Shown piece after piece: positions 1-10,100 of a stretch of 64,000 nt of DNA; the first letter of the stretch is position 1; every line of letters starts with the position of its first letter. Made by a program: the position numbers and the translations under genes. The stretch is from Flavobacterium crocinum (GTDB lineage: Bacteria > Bacteroidota > Bacteroidia > Flavobacteriales > Flavobacteriaceae), in contig NZ_CP029255.1 of the NCBI RefSeq assembly GCF_003122385.1, positions 3,534,001 to 3,598,000 on the forward strand. Reading direction: 5' to 3'. Below the pieces are notes generated by a model. The model made no database searches. It was not told the DNA's origin and saw only the letters and a program-made list of their open reading frames with translations.

Positions 1-953
1 TCAGAAACATCCGGTCTTTTGTGAATAATTGAATCCACGCTTATTTTCTGATTTAAAACATCCAAATGTCCGGCTAAGAAATCACTGCTTCTGTCGATTT
101 TACCGCCATATTGTCCCAAAAGTGTCAATAAAGCTTTTTCCGTTTGATCAATGCTTAATTTTAGTTCCGAAGCTTCGGCATGAATATTATTATTCTGTGC
201 ATTAAACTGTTGTACAGCCAATTCTGTAGCCTTTCCGACAGATCTTTGAGCAGAAACAATGTCTAATGCTCTTTCCTGAGTTTTTAGATTGTCTTCATAA
301 ATTGCTGCTTGTTTGTCTAAAGCGATTAATTTAAAATACAAATCGGCAATATCACTTAAAAGTCTGGTCTGTAAAAGTCTCATTCCTTGTTGTGAAGCAA
401 AGAAACGTTGCTGCGCGGCTTTTTTACGATTGCTAAGTTTTCCCCAGATATCAGCTTCCCAAGACACTTTTCCGCCTAAGAATAGGTTAGGAGTGACGTC
501 TTCATTGATTCTTTGTTTTTCGGTAATATTCTGCGAAAAGTTGGTATCGTAATTTCCAACACCGTCCATCGTATATTTTCCGTAATGCGTTCCCGAAACG
601 TCAGCTGCAAGATCTAAAGAGGGAAGAAGAGCCATTTTCGCTACTTTTAAATGTGAATTGGCGATTAGAATTCTTTCCTGCATAATTAAATAATCAGGAT
701 TTTGAGCTACGGCTTTTTTTAATAACTGATCCAGTTTTGGGTCCTTAAAATAGGTTTCCGCTTTCAGCGGAATAAAAGGTTTTGAAGTATCAGAAGTTCG
801 TTTAGCATCAAATTGCTCCGGTAGTTTTGCAGCAGTCAGCTTATCACTGACTTTAGGTGCAGAACATGCCGTTAAAAGAAGCGTTCCTGTTAGAACCAAA
901 GCACTAATCTTATTCTGATTTAAAATTTTATATGGATTTAATATCTCTTTCAT
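1..953 (-). CDS. Outer-membrane efflux lipoprotein (OprM/NodT-like), partial
   Basis: This is the N-terminal part (about 317 residues) of a TolC-type outer-membrane channel of the OprM/NodT lipoprotein group; the C-terminus lies beyond the left edge. The complement ATG at 953 opens a frame with a signal peptide and a lipobox (LLTAC, Cys30), followed by helical sequence rich in Ala, Gln and Leu that fits the periplasmic alpha-barrel. It lies 154 bp downstream of an RND permease on the same strand, after the adaptor gene, so it should complete a three-part drug or solvent exporter spanning both membranes. The lipobox and context are seen directly. The substrate cannot be told from sequence. Confidence 0.88.
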   Translation of the reverse strand, partial: MKEILNPYKILNQNKISALVLTGTLLLTACSAPKVSDKLTAAKLPEQFDAKRTSDTSKPFIPLKAETYFKDPKLDQLLKKAVAQNPDYLIMQERILIANSHLKVAKMALLPSLDLAADVSGTHYGKYTMDGVGNYDTNFSQNITEKQRINEDVTPNLFLGGKVSWEADIWGKLSNRKKAAQQRFFASQQGMRLLQTRLLSDIADLYFKLIALDKQAAIYEDNLKTQERALDIVSAQRSVGKATELAVQQFNAQNNNIHAEASELKLSIDQTEKALLTLLGQYGGKIDRSSDFLAGHLDVLNQKISVDSIIHKRPDVS

Positions 954-1107
954 TGTTTAAATTTATTTATCAATCCTTGATGTGAAATTTTTATGAAACA
1001 CATAGAAACATAGATTTTTCTTTCTGGAAAAGGGAGTAGAAAGAAACTAGTTTCTAATACATAGTCCCGATAGCTATCATGATTCTATGTGTTTAAAAAA
1101 TTACGCA

Positions 1108-4100
1108 TTAAGATTTGCTCATTCGTTTTTCAAGTTTGGCAAATACGATGTAAAGTCCCGGAATAATCACCAAACCAAACACAGTTCCAATCAGCATTCC
1201 GCCCGCAGCGGCCGTACCAATAGAACGGTTACCCACGGCACCTGCACCTGTGGCGATACATAACGGAATCAATCCTGAAATAAAAGCAAAAGAAGTCATC
1301 AAAATAGGTCTGAAACGAAGTCTTGCTCCTTCAATTGCTGCCTCGACAATATCACGTCCGATTTTGTTCTGAGCCATTGCAAATTCTACAATCAGAATGG
1401 CATTTTTGGCTAGCAGACCAATCAGCATGACGAGTGCAACCTGAGCATAAATATTGTTGTCTAAACCAACGGCAACTAATGCCAGATAGGAACCAAAAAC
1501 TCCCACAGGAAGACTTAATAATACTGGGAAAGGAAGCAGTAAACTTTCATATTGTGCCGCAAGCAATAAGTATACAAAGAGTATACAAAGCGCAAAAATG
1601 TAAATCGTTTGGTTACCAGACAGAATCTCTTCACGCGTCATACCGGACCATTCGACTTCAAAACGGCTTGGGAGTTTTTCGGCTGCAATTCTTTCTACAG
1701 CCGCAATAGCTTCTCCAGAGCTAAAACCTTCGGCTGGTTCTCCATTAATCATAGCCGACATGTACATATTGTAACGCGTTAAAACCTCAGGCCCGTAAAC
1801 TCTTTCTAAACGAATAAAGGTAGAGAACGGAACCATTTCGCCAGCTTCATTTTTTAGATACATATCCAAAATGCTTTCCGGATTTCTTCTAAATTGCGGA
1901 CTGGCCTGAACCATTACTTTATACATCTGTGAGAAACGAATAAAATTGGTTGCATAAAAGGAACCCAGCATGGTTTGTAAAGTTGACATTGCATTATCTA
2001 CAGAAATTCCTTTTTTAGCAGCCAAATCATAATCAATATGAATTAAATACTGTGGGAAAGTGGCATCAAAGCTGGTAAAAGAGTTCTGTATTTCTGGCGA
2101 AGCATTTAATTCTTTAATGAAGTTTTTAGTCACTTCATCCGTATTCGTAATACTTCCTCCGGATTTATCCAATAATCGAAGCTCAAAACCGCTTGTATTA
2201 CCAAAACCAGGAACGGTTGGCGGTGCAAAAATCTCGATTTGAGCATCGGTAATTCCTTTTGTTTTTTCGCCAAGCTGAGCGATAAAATCGTTTACTGATA
2301 TATCACGATCACTCCAGTCTTTTAAGTTGATCATTCCCATACCGTACGATGCTCCGGCAATTTCAGTTACAATGCTGTATCCGGCAAGAGTCGTAACATT
2401 ATCAACTCCTTTAATTCCTTTTGCAATTTTGGTTACTTCGTCTAAGACTTTTTCGGTACGTTCAACAGTTGCTCCTTGTGGCGTTGTAACACTCACATAA
2501 ACCATTCCCTGATCTTCAGACGGAATAAATCCTGAAGGCAAAAACTTGCTTGTTCCCCAAGTCAGAAAACAAAACAGCACTAATAATCCAATAGTTACAG
2601 ACCCTCGGTCAGCAAATTTTACTAATACTTTAATGTATTTTGAAGTAACATTATCAAACCAATGATTGAATCTGTGGAAGAAACGATCGATTAACGATTT
2701 CTTTTCTTTGTTTGGATTATGTGCTTTCAGCATAATGGCACAAAGGGCAGGAGTAAGTGTTAGCGCGTTAACTCCCGAAATCACGATACTAATGGCCATT
2801 GTTAAAGAGAATTGCCTGTAGAAAACCCCAACTGGGCCACTCAAAAACGCTACCGGAATAAATACCGCAGCCATTACAATGGTAATTGCAATAACAGCTC
2901 CTGTGATTTCTTTCATGGCGCTGATTGTAGCGTCCATTGGCGACATATGTTCTTCGGAAATTTTAACGTGAACGGCTTCAACGACGACAATGGCGTTATC
3001 GACTACAATTCCGATAGAAAGTACTAAGGCGAAAAGTGTCAATAAGTTGATCGAGAATCCCATCATCGACATAAAAGTAAATGAACCAATAAGCGCGACA
3101 GGAACTGCTAATACTGGAATTAATGTCGATCTCCAATCCTGCAGGAAGATGAAAACCACAAAGGCTACCAGAATAAAAGCTTCAATTAATGTTCGGATTA
3201 CTTCATGAATAGAAGCGTCAAGAAAACGCGAAACGTCATAAGCAATATTAAATTCCATTCCCGGAGGAAAAGATGAATCTTTCAATTCAGCCATTTTTGC
3301 TTTTACGCTTGCAATTACTTCAGAGGCGTTAGAGCCCGGACGCTGTTTCAACATGATCGAAGCAGAAGGTTTTCCGTCGGTTTTAGAAACCATTCCGTAG
3401 CTCATGGCACCGAATTCGATTACCGCAATGTCTTTCAATCTTAAAATTGTTCCGTCTGAATTAGCTCTTAAAGTGATTTCTTCGTATTGTTTAGGATCGA
3501 AGAATTTTCCGCCATACTTAATCACATATTGCAACTGATTATTCAATTGTCCCGAACCTTCGCCGACTTTACCCGGCGCGGCAGAAATATTTTGTTTTTG
3601 AAGCGAACTAATTACTTCGTTTGCTGAAATATTGTACGAAAGCATCTTTTGCGGATCCAGCCAGACACGCATCGAATATTCTTTTTGTCCCATGATTTCG
3701 GCACGACCGACACCATCAATACGTTTTAATTCCTGAAGAATATTAATATCCGTAAAGTTGAAGATAAACTGCTCGTCCTGAGTTTTGTCGGTACTTGTAA
3801 TATTTAAGTACATCAACATACTGTTTACCTCTTTTTCTGTAGTAACTCCGGCACGAATTACCTCTTCGGGAAGTTCATCTAAAATTGTTGTTACACGATT
3901 CTGAACGTTTACGGCTGCCAGATCGGGATCGGTTCCTACTTCAAAGAAAACCTGAATAAGTGTTAAACCATCATTGGAAGTTACGGTTGACATATACGTC
4001 ATTCCCGGTACACCATTAATAGCTCTTTCTAATGGAAGTGCAACGGCATCTGCTGAAACTTCTGCGTTGGCACCTGTATATTTTGCTGTTACAGTAACAG

Positions 4101-4224
4101 ACGGTGGTACAATGTCGGGGAATTGTGTTATGGGAAGCTGGAACAACGCCAGTAATCCCAAAAGTACTATCATAACCGAGATGATTAATGACAATATTTT
4201 TCTTTTGATAAATAACTCTATCAT
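1108..4224 (-). CDS. RND-type multidrug efflux permease (HAE1 family)
   Basis: A 1038-residue inner-membrane proton-driven exporter of the AcrB/MexB type, full length for the family. The N-terminal membrane segment (about 9-30) is followed by the porter motif LPLERAINGVPGM near residue 64. A cluster of membrane helices lies at about 340-500 and a second at about 870-1030, where the conserved lysine motif GLLAKNAILIVE occurs. The proton-relay segment reads GIVVDNAIVVVE, so the first Asp (409) is kept but the second position of the AcrB Asp pair is Asn410. It lies 49 bp after the adaptor and upstream of the channel gene, in one operon. Function as a drug or solvent exporter follows from the family; the substrate is unknown. 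Confidence 0.95.
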   Translation of the reverse strand: MIELFIKRKILSLIISVMIVLLGLLALFQLPITQFPDIVPPSVTVTAKYTGANAEVSADAVALPLERAINGVPGMTYMSTVTSNDGLTLIQVFFEVGTDPDLAAVNVQNRVTTILDELPEEVIRAGVTTEKEVNSMLMYLNITSTDKTQDEQFIFNFTDINILQELKRIDGVGRAEIMGQKEYSMRVWLDPQKMLSYNISANEVISSLQKQNISAAPGKVGEGSGQLNNQLQYVIKYGGKFFDPKQYEEITLRANSDGTILRLKDIAVIEFGAMSYGMVSKTDGKPSASIMLKQRPGSNASEVIASVKAKMAELKDSSFPPGMEFNIAYDVSRFLDASIHEVIRTLIEAFILVAFVVFIFLQDWRSTLIPVLAVPVALIGSFTFMSMMGFSINLLTLFALVLSIGIVVDNAIVVVEAVHVKISEEHMSPMDATISAMKEITGAVIAITIVMAAVFIPVAFLSGPVGVFYRQFSLTMAISIVISGVNALTLTPALCAIMLKAHNPNKEKKSLIDRFFHRFNHWFDNVTSKYIKVLVKFADRGSVTIGLLVLFCFLTWGTSKFLPSGFIPSEDQGMVYVSVTTPQGATVERTEKVLDEVTKIAKGIKGVDNVTTLAGYSIVTEIAGASYGMGMINLKDWSDRDISVNDFIAQLGEKTKGITDAQIEIFAPPTVPGFGNTSGFELRLLDKSGGSITNTDEVTKNFIKELNASPEIQNSFTSFDATFPQYLIHIDYDLAAKKGISVDNAMSTLQTMLGSFYATNFIRFSQMYKVMVQASPQFRRNPESILDMYLKNEAGEMVPFSTFIRLERVYGPEVLTRYNMYMSAMINGEPAEGFSSGEAIAAVERIAAEKLPSRFEVEWSGMTREEILSGNQTIYIFALCILFVYLLLAAQYESLLLPFPVLLSLPVGVFGSYLALVAVGLDNNIYAQVALVMLIGLLAKNAILIVEFAMAQNKIGRDIVEAAIEGARLRFRPILMTSFAFISGLIPLCIATGAGAVGNRSIGTAAAGGMLIGTVFGLVIIPGLYIVFAKLEKRMSKS

Positions 4225-4273
4225 TGGATTTTTTTTAGATAAATAATTAAATAACTGATGATTAGCCTAAAAT

Positions 4274-5365
4274 CTACATTTGTTTAATGTTGATTTTATC
4301 TCCATCTCTCAACGATTGAGTTCCTTCTTGTACAATTAGGTCGTTTGATTTCAACCCTTCGTCAAGAATATAAACATCGTCCAAAGTGCTGGAAATGGTA
4401 ATGTTTGTCATTTTAACTACTCCATCTTTATTTACACGATAAACGTATTGTTTATCCTGAATAGAAAATACCGCTTTTTGTGGTATAAGAATAACATCTT
4501 TTTTAGGCTCTGTAATAATTAGTTTTCCAGATGTCCCGTGTTTGATAAATCCTTGCGGATTATGAAATTTTGCTTTGTACTGAATTGAACCGGTTTGTCT
4601 GTCGATTTCTCCGTCGGCAGTTCTCAGTTCTCCTTTTTGATCGTAAACCATTCCATTTGGTAATACCAGTTTGATATCTCCTTGCTGGTTAAGGGTTTTA
4701 TCCTCCATCATTTGGAAGTAAGTATTCTCAGGTATAGAGAAGTAAGCGTAAACATCGTCCAACTGAGAAACGGTGGTAAGTAAAGAACCGTTTTCAATAA
4801 GGCTGCCTTCTTTAAAAGGAATTCTATCAATTGTACCATCAAATGGTGCACGAATGGTAGTAAAGTTAATCTGCTGATCGATGGCTTTTTTTTCTGCCGC
4901 AGCATGAGCCAATTTTGCAGAAGCGGCCTCATGTTTGGCTTTAGATAATTCTAATTCTTTGTCGGCAATTACTTTTTTATTAAAGAGGGTTTGAGCTTGT
5001 TCCAATTCTACAGTTGCGATTCTTAAATCGGCTTTTGCACTTTTAAAAACGGCTTCGGCTTTTAGGAGTTGTATCTGAAGTTCGACATCGCTTATTTTAA
5101 ATAAGATTTGTCCTTTTTTTACTTTTTGTCCTTCGCTTACATACACTTTGTCTAGTAAACCAGGAATTCTCACATGTATTTCTACATTATTTTTGGCATG
5201 TACGTCGGCAACAAATTTGCTCGAAACTACAGTGTCTTTTAGGGTAACTTTATAAACAGGAAGTGTTTTAATATCTCCTGAATTCTTTTTTGATTTATCG
5301 CCGCACGAGACCAAAACGAACAGAGATAAAGAAAACAATAGGAATGTATTTTTATAGATATTCAT
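4274..5365 (-). CDS. RND efflux periplasmic adaptor (membrane fusion protein)
   Basis: A 363-residue HlyD/AcrA-type adaptor that would bridge the RND permease and the outer-membrane channel. It has a lipoprotein signal (FVLVSC, Cys21). A split biotinyl-lipoyl-like domain follows (VRIPGLLDKVYVSEGQ near 67 and IRAPFDGTIDRI near 171) around an alpha-helical hairpin (about 100-160). Beta-barrel and membrane-proximal domains follow (RTADGEIDRQTGSI near 248). It is the first gene of the minus-strand efflux operon. About 220 bp of A+T-rich DNA separates it from the next gene upstream and should hold the promoter. No local TetR or AraC repressor gene is visible beside it. Confidence 0.94.
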   Translation of the reverse strand: MNIYKNTFLLFSLSLFVLVSCGDKSKKNSGDIKTLPVYKVTLKDTVVSSKFVADVHAKNNVEIHVRIPGLLDKVYVSEGQKVKKGQILFKISDVELQIQLLKAEAVFKSAKADLRIATVELEQAQTLFNKKVIADKELELSKAKHEAASAKLAHAAAEKKAIDQQINFTTIRAPFDGTIDRIPFKEGSLIENGSLLTTVSQLDDVYAYFSIPENTYFQMMEDKTLNQQGDIKLVLPNGMVYDQKGELRTADGEIDRQTGSIQYKAKFHNPQGFIKHGTSGKLIITEPKKDVILIPQKAVFSIQDKQYVYRVNKDGVVKMTNITISSTLDDVYILDEGLKSNDLIVQEGTQSLRDGDKINIKQM

Positions 5366-5586
5366 AATTAGATTTGTAAAATTTAGATAAAATTGGTGTT
5401 CTTCCTTGTGTATTTACAGGAAGTTTGAATGATTTTGGATAAAATAAACAGAAATGTTTTTGGAGACTTTCTGTTTTTGAAGCATCGTTTTTAGGGAATG
5501 TTTTCATAACCGAATCCCTCATTTAGGCAAACGAAAGATTCGTTCAGAATGATTCTGAAAACATAAAAACACTAATAAATTACAAT

Positions 5587-5946
5587 CTAGAATAATTGAT
5601 ACAAATGGAGATGGGTATGTCTTTGTATCTGGTATATCGAAGCTATACCATAGATTAAGCTCTTTTTATAAAGCTTGAAGTTGATTAAATTACTAAAATA
5701 AGGAGCCCTGATGGTACTTTGTTCTAAAGTAGTAGCTCTTCCTTTAATCTTCTTTTTAACTATACAATGAAGATCAATAGTTTTTGAAGTCGAAAAATCC
5801 GAAGAAAAGTGCAAAACATCATCTGCCTCCACACTATCCAGCGTAATACAAGGATTCAGTTCAGTAGGTAGCGTATACGTTTCGGTGCCTCTGAAAAAAC
5901 AAAGCAGCGAAAGTAAAACGATATATATGAACTTACCAGGTTTCAT
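5587..5946 (-). CDS. Hypothetical small secreted protein
   Basis: A 119-residue frame with a plausible N-terminal signal peptide (MKPGKFIYIVLLSLLCFF), then a polar region (about 25-90) and a His/Gln/Tyr-rich C-terminus. I do not recognise a family. It is isolated between the efflux operon and the regulator at 6183, all on the minus strand but with about 220-240 bp of non-coding DNA on each side. The signal peptide and absence of an overlapping better frame argue that it is real. The unusual HLHLYQLF tail could mean a recent frame change at the 3' end. Function unknown. Confidence 0.5.
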   Translation of the reverse strand: MKPGKFIYIVLLSLLCFFRGTETYTLPTELNPCITLDSVEADDVLHFSSDFSTSKTIDLHCIVKKKIKGRATTLEQSTIRAPYFSNLINFKLYKKSLIYGIASIYQIQRHTHLHLYQLF

Positions 5947-6182
5947 TTACAGTCAAACAGTGATTAATTTTGTTGCCCTAAAAATTTAGGTTTAAACTTG
6001 TGTATAGTGCGTCAAATATACTATTTTGAAAAGTAAGGATTCTTAAAATTTTCTAAAAACAGCTTAAAATTAAAGGTTTGTTAATTATCGAAGTTGATTT
6101 TTAGGGTTTTGATTTTTTAAGAGGTTTATAATTAGACTTTGTAAATGGAGATTTGATATTTTATAAAAATTTACTACCAGTT

Positions 6183-6503
6183 TTATTCAGTATCATTTAA
6201 TTTCTTCTTGTATTCGTTTGATATTCTGCTTAATTCATCCAGAATTTTTTCAGTTGAAATATCTATATTAAAGTTGTCCAGAATTTTTGCCGGATCATGC
6301 TTCTCCTGAAAATAAACAAAATCTTTATTAAAAAAAGCGCAGACTTTCCCCATTAAATGAAAATCGATTTTTTTGGCTTTTCCATTTTCAATTTTTGACA
6401 ATTCGCTTTGTGAAATGTCTAATTCTACAGCCAATTGGTCTTGTGTTAAATTTCTTGACTCTCTTAATTTTTTGATTTTGAATCCGATATCCATAATGAA
6501 CAT
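6183..6503 (-). CDS. XRE/Cro-family helix-turn-helix regulator
   Basis: A 106-residue DNA-binding protein. Residues about 8-62 form a Cro/C1-type HTH (KLRESRNLTQDQLA, then ISQSELSKIENGKAK, the recognition-helix pattern). The C-terminal ~40 residues are charged and helical and probably mediate dimerisation. The start could be the first ATG or the internal ATG three codons later (6494). It is transcribed away from the T9SS-sorted protein at 6656, with a 152-bp A+T-rich divergent intergenic region. It may therefore control itself or the toxin operon, which is inference from position only. Confidence 0.85.
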   Translation of the reverse strand: MFIMDIGFKIKKLRESRNLTQDQLAVELDISQSELSKIENGKAKKIDFHLMGKVCAFFNKDFVYFQEKHDPAKILDNFNIDISTEKILDELSRISNEYKKKLNDTE

Positions 6504-6655
6504 GTTTTAAAAGGCGATTAGTTAAAAACGAATATATAATATTTTGTTTTAATTAACAATATTAAACTTATATAAATATGTTTGTTTGGTGAAAAAATCT
6601 TTCATTTTAAAATAAAAATGGTGATAATAAATACTAAAAAAATAACTGTTTAATT

Positions 6656-7105
6656 ATGAAAAAGATAGTCTTAATATTATTGTTTTTGCCTTTTTGTATT
6701 CAGGCACAAAGCAAAGTTTTGTTTACTTATGATACTGCAGGAAATCAAATTGTCAGACAAATTTGTATTAATTGTTTAACAGGAAAGAAGGATCTGTCTC
6801 AAGAAGAAATAATAGCTTTAAAAGAAGAGAATAGAGAAAAGTTGTCACCCGAAGAAAATTTTTCCTTTTATCCAAACCCAGTTCAGGAAGAACTTTATTT
6901 ATTCTGGACTCCAACAACTTCTGATACTCCAAATTCCATTCAGGTATATTCCATTAATGGACAATTACTTTATACTACAACTGCTATTTTGAACAATAGT
7001 AGCTACCATATCATTCCTTTTAGTAATTATTCTACTGGTGTTTACCTGGTGCGTATAAATTATCCTTTAAAATCTTCAAGATCTATCAAAATAATTAAAA
7101 ACTAA
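6656..7105 (+). CDS. YD-repeat peptide with T9SS type A sorting domain
   Basis: A 149-residue secreted protein. A signal peptide ends near AQS (residues 1-18). Residues 21-35 (VLFTYDTAGNQIVRQ) match one Rhs YD repeat. The C-terminal ~80 residues are a type IX secretion sorting domain (FYPNPV at 71-76, VYSINGQLLY, GVYLVRI, IKIIKN end). It ends five bases before the giant Rhs protein, so the two are almost certainly cotranscribed and translationally coupled. Having the T9SS signal on a separate short YD protein rather than on the toxin suggests it is a partner or export adaptor for the toxin. That role is inference. Confidence 0.8.
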   Translation: MKKIVLILLFLPFCIQAQSKVLFTYDTAGNQIVRQICINCLTGKKDLSQEEIIALKEENREKLSPEENFSFYPNPVQEELYLFWTPTTSDTPNSIQVYSINGQLLYTTTAILNNSSYHIIPFSNYSTGVYLVRINYPLKSSRSIKIIKN

Positions 7106-7110
7106 ATTTT

Positions 7111-10100
7111 ATGAAGCAATATTATTCTTATCTGTTTTTATTGATTTTTAATATAGTATTAGGGCAGAATTTTACTGATACTAAAGGAGAATTACAAATT
7201 TCGGATTCTGGTACAGCAGTGTATAATTTAGCAATTGCTATGCCTCCTTCAATTCAGAATGTTGCGCCTGTCATAAATTTGACATACAGCAGTGGAGTGA
7301 GAGGGGGCATAGCTGGACAGGGCTGGAGTATCAACAGTATTTCTGCAATTTCAAGAATAGCAACACGTGTTGATATTGATGGGTTTGTAGATGGTGTTGA
7401 TTTTGATTCTAACGATAAGTTAGCACTTGACGGACAACGTTTACTTTTAAAAACAGGAGTATACTGGGCAAACGGGTCAACTTATGAAACGGAATTTAAA
7501 AGTAATTTAAGAATTGAGCTTAAAATTGAAAATGGCTTTCTGTTTTTTGTTGTTACTGCCCCTGATGGCTCCCGTACATGGTATGCCAGCAGAGGGGCAG
7601 GAACTTACGAAAATGCAGTTTCGGTAAATGCCTGGTATATTGTTCATTTTGAAGATGCAAATGGAAATGAAATTAACTATAATTACAGTAATGTAACTTA
7701 TAATGGCACTAATCAGCTTTACATTAAAACAATAGATTTTAGCGGAAATTCATCAGCAGGAATCGCTTTTCAAAATCAAATAGAGTTTAACTATAAAGGC
7801 AGTAGTAGGATAGAAAGAGACTTTATTAAAGGTTCTGCTATTTATGCTACACAAATTCTTGATAATGTAATGGTTCGTACCAACGGCAATCTTTTCAGGA
7901 AATACCAGTTGCAACATCAGACCGATTCAAGTTTAGGTTATCAGCGAATAAGTAGTATTCAGGAAATCAATGGTTCAGGTGAGTTATCAAATCCGGTTAC
8001 CTTTACTTATAACAATACGGCAGAAACTTTAACCAGAATAGAAAAAGAGTACACTAGTACATTAGCTTTTGATAAGGCCAATATAGCAGGAGATTTTGAT
8101 GGAGATGGGAGATTGGACTTTGTTGCGGACAAAAAAATTTATACAAACTTGTTTACAGGCAACACAGGCAACACAGGTATAAATTTCCCAACAATTAGAC
8201 CAACTCTAATATTTCCGGCAACCATAAAGCAAGACTACAAAATAAATCAATTTCAGTCCATTATCGAGCCTGTTGCAAGCAATACACAAATTCAGTTTAT
8301 AGCATATAACATTGTTGATAGTAATTTAAATTATACAGGTTTAACTTCTTCCATTATCCAAACAATTGCTTTTGATAATACTATCTTTATTGATCCTTCG
8401 TATATGGATGAAGATGATAGTTACGTTCCTCCCATAGCCCCTCCACAAGCCTTTAGAAACAATGAATATTTACCAGGGGATTTTGACGGAGATGGCATTT
8501 CAGAAGTATTGATATTATCTAAGGATGAACGGTTAGTTTGGGAAATATATATTAATTCAAGCGGTTATTCTGAGGGGGGGTATTGGAGGCTTTATTCCAA
8601 TACAGATAGCGATTATAGGAGGGAGGTCAGATTGGCTTATCTCTCTACAGGTGCGTCAAAGGTGTTGGAGGGAGATTCCTATTATATCCGTGCAACAGGA
8701 AAACGATATGTTGCTGATTTCAATGGCGATGGAAAATCGGATATCATAAATATAAATCAGTATGGACAGTATTCTATTGTTGAAATAAATAAGCTGTCAA
8801 CAGGAGGAACAGAAGTAAATAGAATTGGCTATGGAACTCTTTCCAATTATTCCCATACAAAGCAAATCCTTTTTGGAGACTTTAATGGTGACGGTAAAAC
8901 AGATATTATGCTGCCGACCTCAGAAGGGGCTGAAGGGCAAACCGAATGGAATATTTATTATGCGAATCCGAAACCAAACGGCGGGGATTTTTTCTTTAAA
9001 GAAACATTAAATATTGTAGAATACAGGCCAGATACAGGTTCCTATTATAATACTCAAAGACATTGGAGCAATTATTATGCAATTGACATCAATGGAGATG
9101 GTAAATCTGATTTGGTAAGGGTTTGGCGCAAATATTTTAAGGCAAGCTGGACTATTAACAATCATGATACCCAGTGGAGAGTTACTGGCTTTACAAATAA
9201 TATTGGTAAAACTGGTGCATCTGGTTTTCCATTAACATATGATTCGGGACAGTATGAATCGAATTCACCAGACATTCCTATTCCAATCGTCTCAAATTAC
9301 AAGTATGAAGGTAGTAACAGTGAATTGGTTGTTGTTCGAGGTCATTACAACAAAATTGAATATTACCAATTCGGCAAAAACGTGGATACTGATAACCGAT
9401 TAAAGTCAGTATCGGAGGCTGGAGGTAATGTAGTACAGGCTATTGATTATCTGCCTATGGTGGCATCAAATGGAGGTATAAGTAATAACTCTGCAGATTT
9501 TTATTCTGCCTCATCATATGGTTTAAGTTATCCATTTATCACATTAATAAAAAATGAAAACAGTTATTTGGTTTCTCGCTTAACTGCAACTACAAATGGA
9601 ATTTCTAAATATCAGGAGTTTAAATATAGAAATTATGTTTCGAATTACAATTGTGGAACTATTGGATTTGAACAAACAGCACGTAGCAGTTGGTATTTAA
9701 GTCCGTCTGATACTAAAATATGGTCAATTAATACATATGGATCTGGAAGTAAAGGATATATTTATTCTACCTTTACTCATACGGATAATAATAATATTTT
9801 TAGTTTTTTACCAAGTATATTTATTTCAGAAAAATATTATAATTATACGGATTATAGTGATGGATACATTATCAATTATCGTTTAGATGATGTCTATACT
9901 TATGACAAAATTTCTGGTGTTTATACTTTCGAAAATTTTTTATATGACCCTAATGATTATGGTTTGGTAACAACCAAAACCTCTGAATCATTTCTAAATA
10001 ATACGCTTCAAAGTAAAACAATCACAAACACTTCTTATGATAATAATCCTAATGGAACGGGAACGAATTATTATATTGGACGTCCTAATGAAATCAGTAC

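Noticed and set aside
2812..3208. Short plus-strand frames opposite the RND permease
   Set aside because: Antisense shadows with biased Asn/Thr/Ser composition and no regulatory or family features.
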